Below are positions 45,863 through 57,681 of a stretch of 64,000 nt of DNA, in pieces (within the stretch, counting starts at the first letter, position 1; the number at the start of each line of letters is the position of its first letter). Below the pieces are notes generated by a model, which searched no databases, was not told the DNA's origin, and worked only from the letters and a program-made list of their open reading frames with translations. The translations under genes and the position numbers were made by a program. The DNA is from Drosophila persimilis. Lineage: Eukaryota > Arthropoda > Insecta > Diptera > Drosophilidae. The stretch spans positions 1,922,001 through 1,986,000 of the forward strand of contig NW_020825330.1 in the NCBI RefSeq assembly GCF_003286085.1, in the 5' to 3' direction.

Positions 45863-48800
45863 CTTTTCTGTGGCAGATCTCTTAGGTCTCTAAACATCAC
45901 GTCACTCCAATTGCAAGATTACTTACGTACTTACTTACAGAGATCGAATCAGAGGACGGCCTTGATCGGTTCGGGAACGGAACTTTGGCCAAGAAGAAAA
46001 ATCCAGCAATAAGCAAAAATGTTTTGTTTTCGAAACTCGGGTCAATGCTCAATTCGATTTAAAGGCACGACTCAATAATCATAAACTAATGGTAATGTCA
46101 ACGCCTGCCTTTGGCTTCGGTTTATAGAGAAATCAAATATTTAACTTGTAGGGCTACCTCGTAGGGTTGTCAACTGCGGCTTACGTCCGATTTAATTGCC
46201 AGATTTATGCAAGCGGCAGATCAGAGCAGCCTTCAACTTTTAATTGCAGTTCAAGTGGCGGGAATCGCCTGTTACCATATGAATGCCTTTGCTCACGGCT
46301 ATGACACGGTAGTGGGTAGTGGGTAGTGGTTCCTGGGTGGGTCCAGAGTCCAGGGTCCCGGCTGCGCTTGTCTTGCCTTGTGTCTTGCTTAATCAGTTGA
46401 TACGCAATCTCCGTCCTCCAACACAACCTCCCCCTCCACTCGGTTCCATTCCCATGCGCATCCACATGGCCAAGCACTTCTCTTTCGAGCCTTTGGCCAT
46501 GCGTTGGTGGGGGGGCGGGGTTGGGGGGTCTTTGTGCATATTTAAGCAAGGAGCATCAGGAGCAGGCTGGAGGGTGGGGGGTGTGTTTTCGGCCAAGTCT
46601 CTTCTGTCAGTTGGCCTGCATTTGACGAATTTTCACGCGTCACGCATTTGCAGTGACCTCAAGGCTTCAGCAGCTGCCTGCCTGCCTGCTGTGCCACAAT
46701 GTTCACACGAGACGAGTTCTCACGAACCATTCATGATTGTTAAAGCAAAGCTTGGTAAATGTTGAACAGCACACATTTTGGCCCATGTAAAACCCTTGAT
46801 CGTGTGCAGGCTGAACGCATAAACGCCGCTGGGGCTAGACTTGTCTTGTTGCTGCTGCTGCTGCTGCTGCTGCTGGCCCCATTCTGATGGAGCCTGCTGT
46901 TTAATCAGCGAGTTGGAGAGGCAGAGGCAGAGGCAGAGGCAGAGGCAGGGCATGGTAACAGGACTGGGCGACGAATGAAGGCATCTTAGTTGGTTCTATC
47001 AATTCCATTGGCCTCCTCATTTGGTGGCCGGCGCGGGCATGCATGTACTTATGTCGACATGTGCATATACATATTTGCAAATGTCCGACTGCTCCTTCCA
47101 TGCGACAGGCACAGCGCCTGCTGCAGCCCCTGCTACAGCCGTGGCTGGGTGGGGCTGGGTGTGTGTTCCGTATGCCAACGATTTCCATGCTCCACTTGCA
47201 ATGCGCTAAACTTCCGTTGATGTTCCCGCTCCGTGTCCGTGTCAGTGCCCTCGTCCCTCGTCCCTCGTAGCCCCAGTCGTGGCCCCAGTCGTAGCCAATC
47301 TAAATCAAACTACAAACAGGCATGGAGTCACGCACGCTGGGCACTGGCGGCACTGAGGGACGGGACCTACTTGTGAGCAGGAACCCATGTGGTGCAACGA
47401 CAAACAGCGCCAGGTACCGTTACCAGCCACAGCTGTAACCACAGGGCACACGTTTGTTTGGTTCACGGAACGGAACCCAAGACAATGGAAGGACGAGTAA
47501 AACACCGAAATTAACCACCAGAACTTGACCCATAAAGTGTCTGCATTTCTCATTTCTCATTTCTCATTTGTAGAATTTATTGATTAAGTGCTGGTTAACT
47601 TAAGTGTTGCTAAATACTGCTTTGTGCAGTCTGTAAATTTCAATGATGGACGTATTTACATATGTATGTACATATGTATGTACATATGTATGTCGTATGT
47701 GCTCGGCTTATGGCATAATTATTATTGTGTTCAGGTCTTCTTTTCGATGATCCTGTGGCCTGAGTACCTTTTAGTGCAGTTTGAATGGCATTTGGTTTGT
47801 GTTTTGGGGTTGGGATTGGGGCGGTCTCCGCAAAAGCCCTGTCATTAACAGGCTATTATTATTGTTGGATCAGGGTTATATGGGTGTATTTGTACTCGTA
47901 TTTGGGTGTAATTCATTACCATGCAATTTTGTGGTGCCTGATGCTGTTCGGCAATGTTTTTGTCAAATCAATTCTGCATAAATATATTGCGTTGACATTT
48001 GGAAAGCTGTTTTATTTGGCTTTTCACTGGATGCGGATTCGAGTGACGGAATACCCTGAAAATAGTGGTGTGTATGCTTCTAGCTTCTAGCAGTGGAAAG
48101 CGGAAATAGTTGTATGTACAATACGATGAATGCAGTGCAGTTTCAAGCATGGGATAGGGAAATATCAGCAGGGAAAGCAGTTCAGTGCAGTTAGGAAGAA
48201 CAGTTCTGGGGAGCTGGTGGATGATGAGTGGGGCAAGCAGTTCAAATCAACAAGTTACCCGTTTCACAGCGTTAAACTTTTTGCAAACCAGCGTTAAGCA
48301 GTCAGATGATTAATGCAAAAATGGTTGATATACACTGCTTAACCATTTTTGAAATTTAAATTTGAATTTGAATTCGTGGCTCTTTTGGGCACAACACAGG
48401 GTACTCCCCAGTTCGATTGCCGATTGTTGCACACTCCATTTAAATGTCGAGTGCGTGCATACCAAATGTTTGCATCCGTAATGAATTATATAGCCGCTGA
48501 CCAGCCCCTGCCGTCGGGCGCCACAATGCCAATTTGTCAAAAAGCAAGGCCTAAACGGAACCAAAACCAGAACTACGGATATACATACATACGGGGCCAT
48601 ATGCATATGCATGTGCATGTGCATATGGAAATGTGGTAGAGGCATTGTTTTGGATTATTACGATTGAATATTCTGATATGTTTTGAGCGGCTTTATAGGA
48701 CTTTATAGGTCGAGGCTAGCGCGATAGCTATTATCTACTACGTTACATACTTGATTTCTAAGAAATGAAATTCCTTTTTCCTGTGGAAAGAGGTGCATCT

Positions 48801-49248
48801 GTTTAACAGAGAGTGTGGAACCCCCGGAACCCCCGGAACCCCTCGAACCCCTGCTTTTGTTGGTTGTATTTTAAAGAATTCCATTCCCGTAACTGCTGAA
48901 ACAATAATTCAATAAGCTACGCAATCGATAGTGTTTCCTGTATTTGATTTGCATTTCTGTTGTTGTTTGGTTTTCTTTGCAATACTCTTGCCAATCAGAG
49001 TATAGATCATTTCGGAAGTATCGGGATCGGATCAACACAGCTTTGGGCTGGCTGGGATACGTACAATCCGAGGCGAGGGCTCGAAGAGTAGTTGCTAAGG
49101 AAACACTCCATGAGGGCCTGAGAGCACGAGAGCAAAGGGTATTCGAAGCCTCGGCTATCCAGTGTGGAAATCCTTTCTTGTTTTATAATTACGAGTATTT
49201 TCGTGTTCGAATGTAATTTGCATTTTCAATTAGAGCTGTTCGGGGGTG

Positions 49249-49291
<43 letters not shown>

Positions 49292-49967
49292 CTGAATGCG
49301 GAAAATGTGGGAAAATTTGATTTACAAATATTATTGTTGCTGGGGTTTTTCTTTCTTTTTTCAGCTGGATTTTCAGGGTATAGGACTCCGCAGATTACAC
49401 TCCACACCCCACCCCCCTGTCCAGCCCCTCATTTGGGGCTGAATATGAAATCTTTATTGATGAATTTGATAGAGTGTTTCGGGGGCTTGTCGCTGGCAGT
49501 CGCAGAGTAGGAGAGGTAGGGAGAGGGCTGCTTTTGGGTCTATTGCCAAATTCGAATTCGAGAGTGGTTTTCAGTGTTCGGGTTCAATTAAATTGCATTT
49601 AGCGGACACGGCAGATGCCAGATGCCACAGCGATTCCAAGTCAATTACAATTGTCCTCTGCACTCTGACCTTCGCCCCCACCCACCATCCCCTTCCCCTT
49701 GGAACGCATCAATATGTCATTCGGGTGGCGCTCTTTAAGGCCAACTTTAAAACGAAATCAGGTTCGAGGCTCAGTCTTGAATCTGTCACAATTAATACCC
49801 CCCCCAAACGACGTACCCGGGACCCCACCCCCCGCGATGTTGTCTCATTTACACCGGAAATGGGGATGGGGGTGGATTTGCCTCTGAAGCGTGTAAAAGT
49901 TTGCAGCGCCCCTCTACAGCCCCCTCTCATTGTCAACATCATGTTGGGGCGAGGAGACAAGACAGAC

Positions 49968-49970
<3 letters not shown>

Positions 49971-50017
<47 letters not shown>
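49971..50017 (+). repeat. GA dinucleotide tract
   Basis: About 23 perfect GA units. Such tracts bind GAGA factor in flies; no gene start is close by. Confidence 0.9.
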
Positions 50018-50020
<3 letters not shown>

Positions 50021-50421
50021 GGCAGAGGATGGCTGCCATTAAAGCCATGTTAATCGATTTTCTGTTGCCTTACACGCGCCGTGCCATGCTACGCCGCGGC
50101 TGAGCTGTTGCTGACACAGGCACATGCCGCACGGAGTCCGACCCCACTTGCCCCCACACCCAGAGCACGCTTTAAACGTCGCAAAGTAGAAAATAATCAG
50201 CATGGCCCCAAGTGTTTCAGGTGACGCCCCGAGCTCCCCTCGGATGGGTGTGGCCCAATAGGCCCCCATGCTAATCGGCGGGAGGTGGAGGGTGGAATGT
50301 ATCTTCGGGTGGGGATAGTAAATGAGTGGAAGAGATTTCGTTTGTCAACTATAAAATTCGTTGGGCCCAAGGCTGATGATTTATTGCTGCCAATTTGGGG
50401 ACAAAGTATCGGCCCAAACCC

Positions 50422-50422
<1 letters not shown>

Positions 50423-50452
<30 letters not shown>
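50423..50452 (+). repeat. Homopolymer of 30 C
   Basis: Thirty uninterrupted cytosines, followed by six adenines. The length should be taken with caution because such runs are error-prone in sequencing. Confidence 0.85.
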
Positions 50453-50454
<2 letters not shown>

Positions 50455-52116
50455 AAAAGATGCGTTAACTATTACTTTTACTCCCAGGCACCTGAAAAAT
50501 AATTTCAAGCCAAGTTCCCAAGTATTTCCCCAAGAAATCCTCGGCAGATACATGGCCATCACGGGGCCTGCGGGGTATGCTGGAAAATCTGTGCTGAATA
50601 TCCAACTGGTGGCAATCCATTAAATGTTTCATGTTCATGAGTGAAACTATAAACCGCTGACAGGAACAATCTTTCAGTACGTTACTCCGTTCCCTTCCGC
50701 TTTCCCATTTCCCTCTTCCCTCCCCCTGCCCCCTGCCACCTGCCACCTGCCCCTTCGTGTGAGTCATTTCCCTGTGCCGGCCTCATTTCCATGACTCCGC
50801 ACCAGAAGCGGTAGGGAAGTGTATTTCAGCAACTTTTCTGATCATATGTTTCGCCAAGTGTTTGATTTAATGTAGAGTCAACTTTAGAGCCCAACTAACT
50901 TCAGCTCGAGTCTGCCTGCCTCCCCAATGGATGTGTGTGCCTGGTGTCTGGTTCTTTCTACACGTACGCACATTTTGCAAACTGCACTAAATTAAGGTAA
51001 CTCTCCATGTGGTGCACCCTCGCCATGCACCACCACAACTCTGGGTCTGGGTCTGGGTCTGGGACTGGGTCTGCCTCTGCCCTTGCCCCTGCCTCTCAGC
51101 ATGCCTTCATGCCTCACGCCTTCCGGCCACGTTCTGGCTCTCTCTGTTTAAAGTGTTTGCAGCATTACTGCTGGGTGTTGGCTGCCGGTTGCCGGTTGCC
51201 CGGCTAAGCCAAAAAACTAACTTACACCTAACTAAATGACAAAGTTTTCCGAGTGAGGAGCGAGGAGTGAGATCCTCCCCCTACAACATGGCAGTGCTGG
51301 CAGAGCGGTAATATAAGGTAAACATTTCTTTCCATGCTCTATGCATATGCAAGGCGAGGCGAGGCGGGGCGAGGCGAGGCGAGGAGCAGCCTGGATGAGT
51401 TCCGTGCCCCAGTCCGAGTGTACAAGTGCTACCTGTGTGTGAGTGTGTGTGCAACAGCTACCACAGGAACGCCAAAAGGCACGCGCTACACACATGGAAG
51501 GGGGGGGGGGGGCATGCTGAAATGTTGAATGCTGTTTGGTGGGTGGCTTTCCATTCACGGTACTCCTACAGGACACGGGAATAAACATTCTGTATTGGCT
51601 TGGCAGATGCTAGACCTTTTCTAGCATGAGGTCCCTAAAATCACCATCAGGGACACAATTAAGCGGCGCGGATCAGCTCAGGGTTCTACGAGGGTGCCTC
51701 AGCGAGGTGTGCCCCTCTAGCGGGTATCAACCATGTCTCAACGATCCCCCAACAGTCCCCCTTTTACTTGTGTGCTTTTTGTTCCTTTTCTTTTCTATTC
51801 CCTTTTTTTTGTTATGCTTTTTGTCGGTGGCTACTACTTTTGCCACTACTTTAACCGCATAAACGAATGCCCGTAGCAGGTGCATTTGCAGGGGGCAGGG
51901 GGCAGGGGGCAGGTGGCAGGGGGATAGGAGGCCGTACAGGTGTGTGTGTGTGTGTGAGTGTGTGTGAGTGTGTGGACGTGCCAGTTACCGTGTTACCACT
52001 GTACGAGTAGCCCTCTGCCCTCACTCTCCGTTTTTGGCACGGCGTTGGTGTCAGGCAACAGAGGATGGCCATGTTTTGGTTTTTTGTTATGTGCGCCACA
52101 CACACGACACGACACA

Positions 52117-52155
<39 letters not shown>

Positions 52156-52399
52156 TGTATTAACCCCTTGGTGCAACAGCCATTTTTACACATTTACAAG
52201 TTGCCACTTTATGTTGCATAATATGACCAGATGGCACCTGACTTTCTTTTTTTCGTATCTCTTCTCGCCCTTTGAATGGTTGAGTCGGGGGTCGGGGGTC
52301 GAGTAATTCAATAATTACGCTCTTGACATCATATTCGTGTGACACTTTTTGTATTTTTATGCATGCACGTGTGTATCTGTGTGTGCCTTTGCTGCTGTA

Positions 52400-52400
<1 letters not shown>

Positions 52401-52440
<40 letters not shown>
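52401..52440 (+). repeat. GT dinucleotide tract
   Basis: About 20 GT units with one interruption near the start. Confidence 0.9.
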
Positions 52441-52443
<3 letters not shown>

Positions 52444-53050
52444 GGATGTGGTAACGAGCGGCTTGAGAGTTGTGGCTGGAAAAGTCACACGCCGCTTAAC
52501 AATAAACCCAACCCACTGCCTTTTGTCCCTCTCCCACATTGCAAATACATCTAAAGGCAAACACACACATACATATACAAGTCACACACAGATACAGGCA
52601 AGTGACATTGCGGTTGATACCAAAGAGAAAGCGGCTCCATGTAGAAAGAATGATAGAAATGGAGGGTAACAAAAGGAAAAGGCATAACCTTCGGAAGATA
52701 CTCTCGAAGATCCATCCAGAAAGGCAGATTCAAAATTAATGGACTTGGATCACGAATAATATATGTGGGCATTTCTCCAATTTCTCCAATTAAAAGTCAA
52801 TGAAAACGTTTTTCCATATAAGTCTGTAACGATATTATTTTCTACATTTATTGAAAGTTTACTTATTAAACCAATTGACATATAATTTGATAAATTTTGA
52901 ACTGAAATCATATTAAAATAAGTAAATTTGCCTCTTTATAGTATTGCTTATTTCCTATCGGAAAGATGATTCTTCCACAAAGTCTGTCTGATTTATTGAA
53001 CTATTAAACTGGGAAAAATGCAAAAAAACTGTCGAAATTTCGAAATGTAC

Positions 53051-53260
53051 TTGTAACAGGGTGATATCACTGAAGTGTGGATACGAAATTGGGTTACTCT
53101 AGCTCTTATAGCCTCTAAGATCTAGGCGCTCATCGGGACGGACAGACAGACATGGCTGTATCGACTCGGCTATCGATGCTGATCAAGAATATATGCTCTT
53201 TATGAGGTCGGAAAAGGTTCCTTCTGGGTGTCATACACCAGAATGAAGTATATCTTCACC
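53051..53260. repeat. Old dispersed Drosophila repeat copy
   Basis: The stretch resembles a sequence I recall as widespread in Drosophila spacers: GGACGGACAGACAGACATGG, then TCGACTCGGCTATCGATGCT, then GATCAAGAATATATGCTCTT and GAGGTCGGAAAAGGTTCCTT. I cannot assign it to a named family and see no ends or coding part. It is a plain non-coding remnant with many substitutions. Confidence 0.55.
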
Positions 53261-53374
53261 TTAAGGGTTCGATAACTCCTAACTGGCTTTGATGGCTGAA
53301 GGGTTCTTTATTTAACGTTACAAGCTAAAATATTATTTGAAAATCACTGAAAGGTGCTGTATATAGTGTGGAAG

Positions 53375-54400
53375 CTAGGCTCCTGGCTTATGCTCCTGGT
53401 CCTCCTTAAAGGTCGCTTCATGACTAGCCGGCAAAGGCTCCTGTTTGTCGTTTTCTTGCTCTTTTTCTCCGTCTGCATGTTTGAGAGCCGTGGGCTCTAT
53501 GCAGTGGTTCAGCGTGTAAGAGCGAACTTGTTTTAGGTCCTGATCGGTCAGAAAGGAATTCACACCGCGGTACGAGACGCACTCGCGCCAGACGACCGAG
53601 ACGGTGAGCCATATAAAGATGATGTCAAGAAGAGCCAGGACTATGACGACTATGGAGCTTCCGTTGGAGGAATCCCACCATAGCATGTTGGCGAACGAGA
53701 CAATCGGCAGCAGGAAGCCCCAAAGCATAGCGGGCCCCACGACACCCGAGGCGCTTCGCAAGGCCGCACTTGCCATCGAGATGATCGAGAGTGCGGTAAT
53801 GTTGACGCAGGATATCCCGAAGATGGCATTGTAGGAGCTGACCGCGGTGTAGTCGGCCAAGACAATCTTCAAGTAGGGACAAAAGGCGTCGATGGCGATC
53901 GCAGCTGCCAGCACGAGGAAGACTATGCCCACCTTTGGGCCCATCACACGGCCCAGGATGGCGAGGAAAATGGACCAGCAGAGCAGCGACAGCAGCAGGC
54001 AGCTAGACAGCAGCAGCGCAGTGTTCTCCCAAAGGTAGGCGCAGGCGAGCAGAGCGATGGTCAGCAGCACCAGCCCCAAGTCGATAATCGCCGCTTGGTG
54101 GCGGAACAGGCGCATCTGACAAACCACCTTTTCCACCAGCTCGAGGACCTGCTCCTCTCTCTGGCTCTCCTCGGACAGAGACAGGCTGGAGGATGTCGGT
54201 ATGACCTCCTCTAGACTGACCTCCCCGTGAGCAATGGCAGCGTAGCTGTTGGCCAACAGTTTCTCAAGATTCTCCTCCTGCAGCTTGAGCACCGTCTCGG
54301 CCTTCAGCAGTTTGGCTTTCCAGTAATCGCTAGTCCTCTTGTGACCTCTCTGGGTAGAGCGTGCGATCGGACGCACAGTCTGGGGCTCCAACTTGTTCAT
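53375..54400 (-). CDS. Unrecognised six-transmembrane protein
   Basis: I do not recognise the family. It has a single open exon. The ATG at 54400 gives 341 residues; the frame is open up to an ATG at 54526, but the extra 42 residues are not coding-like. The N-terminal 110 residues are polar with a charged helical stretch (AETVLKLQEENLEKLLANSY). Six hydrophobic segments follow: IIDLGLVLLTIALLACAYLW, LLLSSCLLLSLLCWSIFLAI, VGIVFLVLAAAIAIDAF, FGISCVNITALSIISMAS, AMLWGFLLPIVSFANMLWW and VVIVLALLDIIFIWLTVSVV. A long polar Lys/Glu-rich tail ends the protein. Both ends are probably cytosolic. The pattern suggests a channel or transporter-like or membrane scaffold protein, but no signature motif was found. 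Confidence 0.7.
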   Translation of the reverse strand: MNKLEPQTVRPIARSTQRGHKRTSDYWKAKLLKAETVLKLQEENLEKLLANSYAAIAHGEVSLEEVIPTSSSLSLSEESQREEQVLELVEKVVCQMRLFRHQAAIIDLGLVLLTIALLACAYLWENTALLLSSCLLLSLLCWSIFLAILGRVMGPKVGIVFLVLAAAIAIDAFCPYLKIVLADYTAVSSYNAIFGISCVNITALSIISMASAALRSASGVVGPAMLWGFLLPIVSFANMLWWDSSNGSSIVVIVLALLDIIFIWLTVSVVWRECVSYRGVNSFLTDQDLKQVRSYTLNHCIEPTALKHADGEKEQENDKQEPLPASHEATFKEDQEHKPGA

Positions 54401-57314
54401 GTCTTTAAGGCGTAAACAAATGATAGATGTATTCGAAATAATTTGAAGTCCTAGGATTCTGTGAACAGTGGCTCCTTGGGTCGAATAACTGCTACGATGT
54501 GTATGACAAATGTGTTGAAATTTCATTTCAAAAACAATTCAATCCAAGCGATGCCTTGAAGCAAGTGCCATCGATGCGATGTGGATACTTGATGACCGCA
54601 GGGTCTTCCCGGGCGCCAGGAGGGTGCTCGTTCTGGGCCCCAAGCAGAGGCAGGCAATCCCCCAAAGTGCCATAAACTGCGCTAACTGGCAATCGATGAC
54701 TGGAGAACATAAATTACAATAGCATCGGGCGTCTAGCGTTCGGCGTACGGCGTACGGCGTACGGCTGTACGGGTGTCCAGCTGTCCGGCGGTCGGCTGGC
54801 GCCATATGTGGCTCGCTAGAGACCCCCAAAAGTGTGACCGGGTTCACCGTAACACACCGTAAAGGACACGACCACACTCGATTCAACTTGCAAATTGCAT
54901 TTATGCATTATTCAGAGCAGTTAGCGTGCCAGTGGATGGAGGAGCAGCAGCCAAAAGCACAATTTGCAACTTTTGCCAACGATATCAACTATGTATTTAA
55001 AACAGAAATTAGACACGGCACCAACAGAAGCAGGAGGCGGAGCAGCAGCAGGAGCAGCAGCAGGAGCAACAGCCAGTGTGCAGGAGCAGGAGCAGAATCA
55101 GAATCAGGAGCGGAGTGAAGCGGCGGCAGTAAGAGCCAAACAATGCTGACAATGCGCGCCCAAAGGGCGGCGAAAAAAATCACAAAACTTTTACAATTTC
55201 AAGCGGGGTAAAAAACGTGCAACGCGTCAAAGGGAACACGCGAGCTGGCTGCTGCTCCTGCTGTGTGTCTGCATGGGGGCTGGGGCGAGGGCGTAGGTGT
55301 GCCCTGGCCATGCCCACGGAATATACGCACACCACATAGACACTCGTGAGAGCGGAGCGGGGGGGGGGTCAGAGGACAGGGGACAGCAGGCGAATTGCTT
55401 AAAGCGCGACAAACAACATCCGCCACCATTGTCGCCACTCGTATGTGCTCGACTCGCGCCAGGGTTGAGCAATTCCACGTGGAACCAGTTCGGTATGAAC
55501 AAATAGTAAATAGCCGTGAACTTGTTCAGACGCCGTTAAAGATACAGATACAGATACAGATACATATAGTCCTGTGCCTTTTCCAGATCACTTTAAGCTA
55601 AGCCATAGAAACAGGAAATGAACCTATGGCATTTTACTCTCGAATACAACCATGAGAGCCATGAGACAGATATCTGGAGTGCCCAAGAAGATCCATACTG
55701 CTATCTTTTATCACTTTTTCTTTCTTTCTTTGGGTCTTCATCGATTCTCGGAACCTCTTGGAGTTGCCCAACACTGGCCGGCCGAGAGCTACGCTACCGA
55801 AAGGAAAAGGAGTCAGGGAGAAAGGGGGACAGATGAGTGTTTGTTACCTCTGTCCGTTGTGCGTCGTCGTTCTGTTCGTTTTGCAAAAGTTTTGTTTTTC
55901 GGAACAAAACTACAAACACAAGCAAACAGGCGCTTTCACACACACACATAGGGGGAGCAGTAGAAGGAAGCAGGACATGCATTGCTGTTGTTTGCTTAGA
56001 ACAAGTGTGCGTGTGTGTGTGTTTGCAGGAGTATCTGTGTGCGAGAGTATCTGTGTGTGCTTGCAGCAACTTCTAGCCCCCAAAATGAATGAATAAAGTT
56101 AGTCAGACAAATTGCATTTCCCGAAAATATTATCCCAAACAAGTAATTGAAAATTTGTTGGTCGTATTTATGCTTCTACCCGTGGATGGTGGTTGCTGCA
56201 GCACAGTGAATGCGAATGCGAACGCGAGTGTGAATGTGAATGCGAATGCGAGTGGCTGCCATGTTTGATGCCGAAGACCGTAGATCGCAAGTTCGAATTG
56301 GGTACAGGCCAATGAAGCAGCACAAATGTGGATTGGATGAGTAGTGGCTCCCCCAGAGAAGTGCCAATTGCTACTGCAGATGGGTATATTTGCGGTTCGG
56401 ATTTTGTATAGCACTTTCAGAACTAAAAGACAGATCTCATGACCAGCCGTTGCAAGTCCCAAACGGTGATCGAAGCTAGTGATAGAATGAAGGAATGTAT
56501 GTGTCTGTACATATGGATATATGATATTTTATAAGACAGGTATACTTTTAGACGGAAAGTGGCTTGGATTCCAGGTACTTATCCGGAGGTAAAGGGGTCC
56601 TCTAAAAAGGACTCTCCCACAAGGCAGCATGATGAAAGGGAGCTCAAGTACTTCCTTCCTCAAGAAAATGCAAAGACGGAGACTGGCACTTGCGGTCATG
56701 TACATTAATACCCGCATACATATGTAATACTCTGTTATATATATGTACATATAAACTCATATACAAGCTCGTATATAAACGCAGTGACATAAACAACTAT
56801 TGTTGGCTGCCCAAACTGCCGATCAAGCATGTCCCCAAAACACAGGCAGAACCCAAACGCACTCGTACTGAGGCTAAGGGTCTCTTCCAATAAGCCTCTT
56901 AATGCTGATCATGCATTTCCTTAGACCCAGGCAGAGACCACTCGCATTAATACTAATGCAGCGGTACTCTCTTCGTAAGATGCATGGGAGAACTCTCGCT
57001 CTCCGATAAACATAAGAACAATTGTACCCTGGGCTGAGATTCAAAAAGATTCCAATAAACACTCTTGAATAAGAACTCAAATCCGCTGATCCGTCTCAGG
57101 AAAAGCAGAATACCTTGGCAAAAAGTCTCAAAATTGGGAAGATGGGGATCCCACATTGTCCACAATGGACCAGGACAAGGATCAAGAACGGGACCAGGAG
57201 GAGGATGGTTCTGGAGTTTAGCTTTCTTATTCAGACTCTACAATTTATTTTGCATCGAAAGTGTATCGCTATAATGCATTTACCTTTTCGAAACGTTCGC
57301 TGCGGGGAGTTCTA
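54401..57314. other. Spacer between six-TM gene and chitin deacetylase
   Basis: No gene recognised. Repeats include CGGCGTACGGCGTAC (54736-54763), GCAGCAGGAG-type repeats (55028-55100) and GAATGCGAA-type repeats (56205-56250). The promoter of the six-TM gene should lie at its left end. Confidence 0.5.
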
Positions 57315-57324
57315 TTTATTTATT
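57315..57324 (-). terminator. Overlapping polyadenylation signals of chitin deacetylase
   Basis: Two overlapping TTTATT (AATAAA on the minus strand) lie about 360 bp past the stop codon, followed by an AT-rich stretch. Confidence 0.4.
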
Positions 57325-57681
57325 TTTGTTCTTTTGGAAATAATCATTTTATTCATACTCGTACAAAAAAATTTCTTTTACATACATTTTTCGCTTAAAA
57401 ACTAAGAACAATCTGACAGAATTTCGCTTAAAAACTATTGGAAAGGGGGAAGAAGCGGAAGAAGGGGAAATGAATGAGCTCAGGAGCTCATTTGTGGATC
57501 ATCATGACTGGCATGTGTGTGGTGTGTGAGTGTGTGAGAAATTACTGTGGAGAGCACAGGGCAAACCGATACAAAAAAAAAACAAAGAGGAAAGCTATAG
57601 GGAGTGAGGGGAAGGGGAGAGAGAAAGAAGAGCTTGGATTGGGTTTGGGTTGGGGTGGGGGGTAGCACCTTCTAGGCAGTT

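Larger units (their letters stand above)
45863..53050. other. Gene-poor spacer with many microsatellites
   Basis: More than 7 kb with no recognisable gene. Open frames here are short and mostly of simple-sequence origin. Contents: a CTG run (46850-46875), GGCAGA repeats (46918-46949), ACATATGT repeats (47657-47692), a CATATGCAT block (48598-48628), GGAACCCCC repeats (48817-48850), CA and GA tracts (49252-49290, 49971-50017), a poly-C run (50423-50452), GGCGA repeats (51352-51385), and CA and GT tracts (52118-52151, 52401-52440). It may hold distal regulatory DNA. Confidence 0.5.

Noticed and set aside
54401-54526. N-terminal extension of the six-TM protein from the ATG at 54526
   Set aside because: The added 42 residues have AT-rich, non-coding-like codon use and precede a plausible splice acceptor just before the ATG at 54400; left out but not excluded.
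56285-56300. GTTCGAATT, tRNA B-box-like word
   Set aside because: No A-box, acceptor stem or cloverleaf could be drawn around it.
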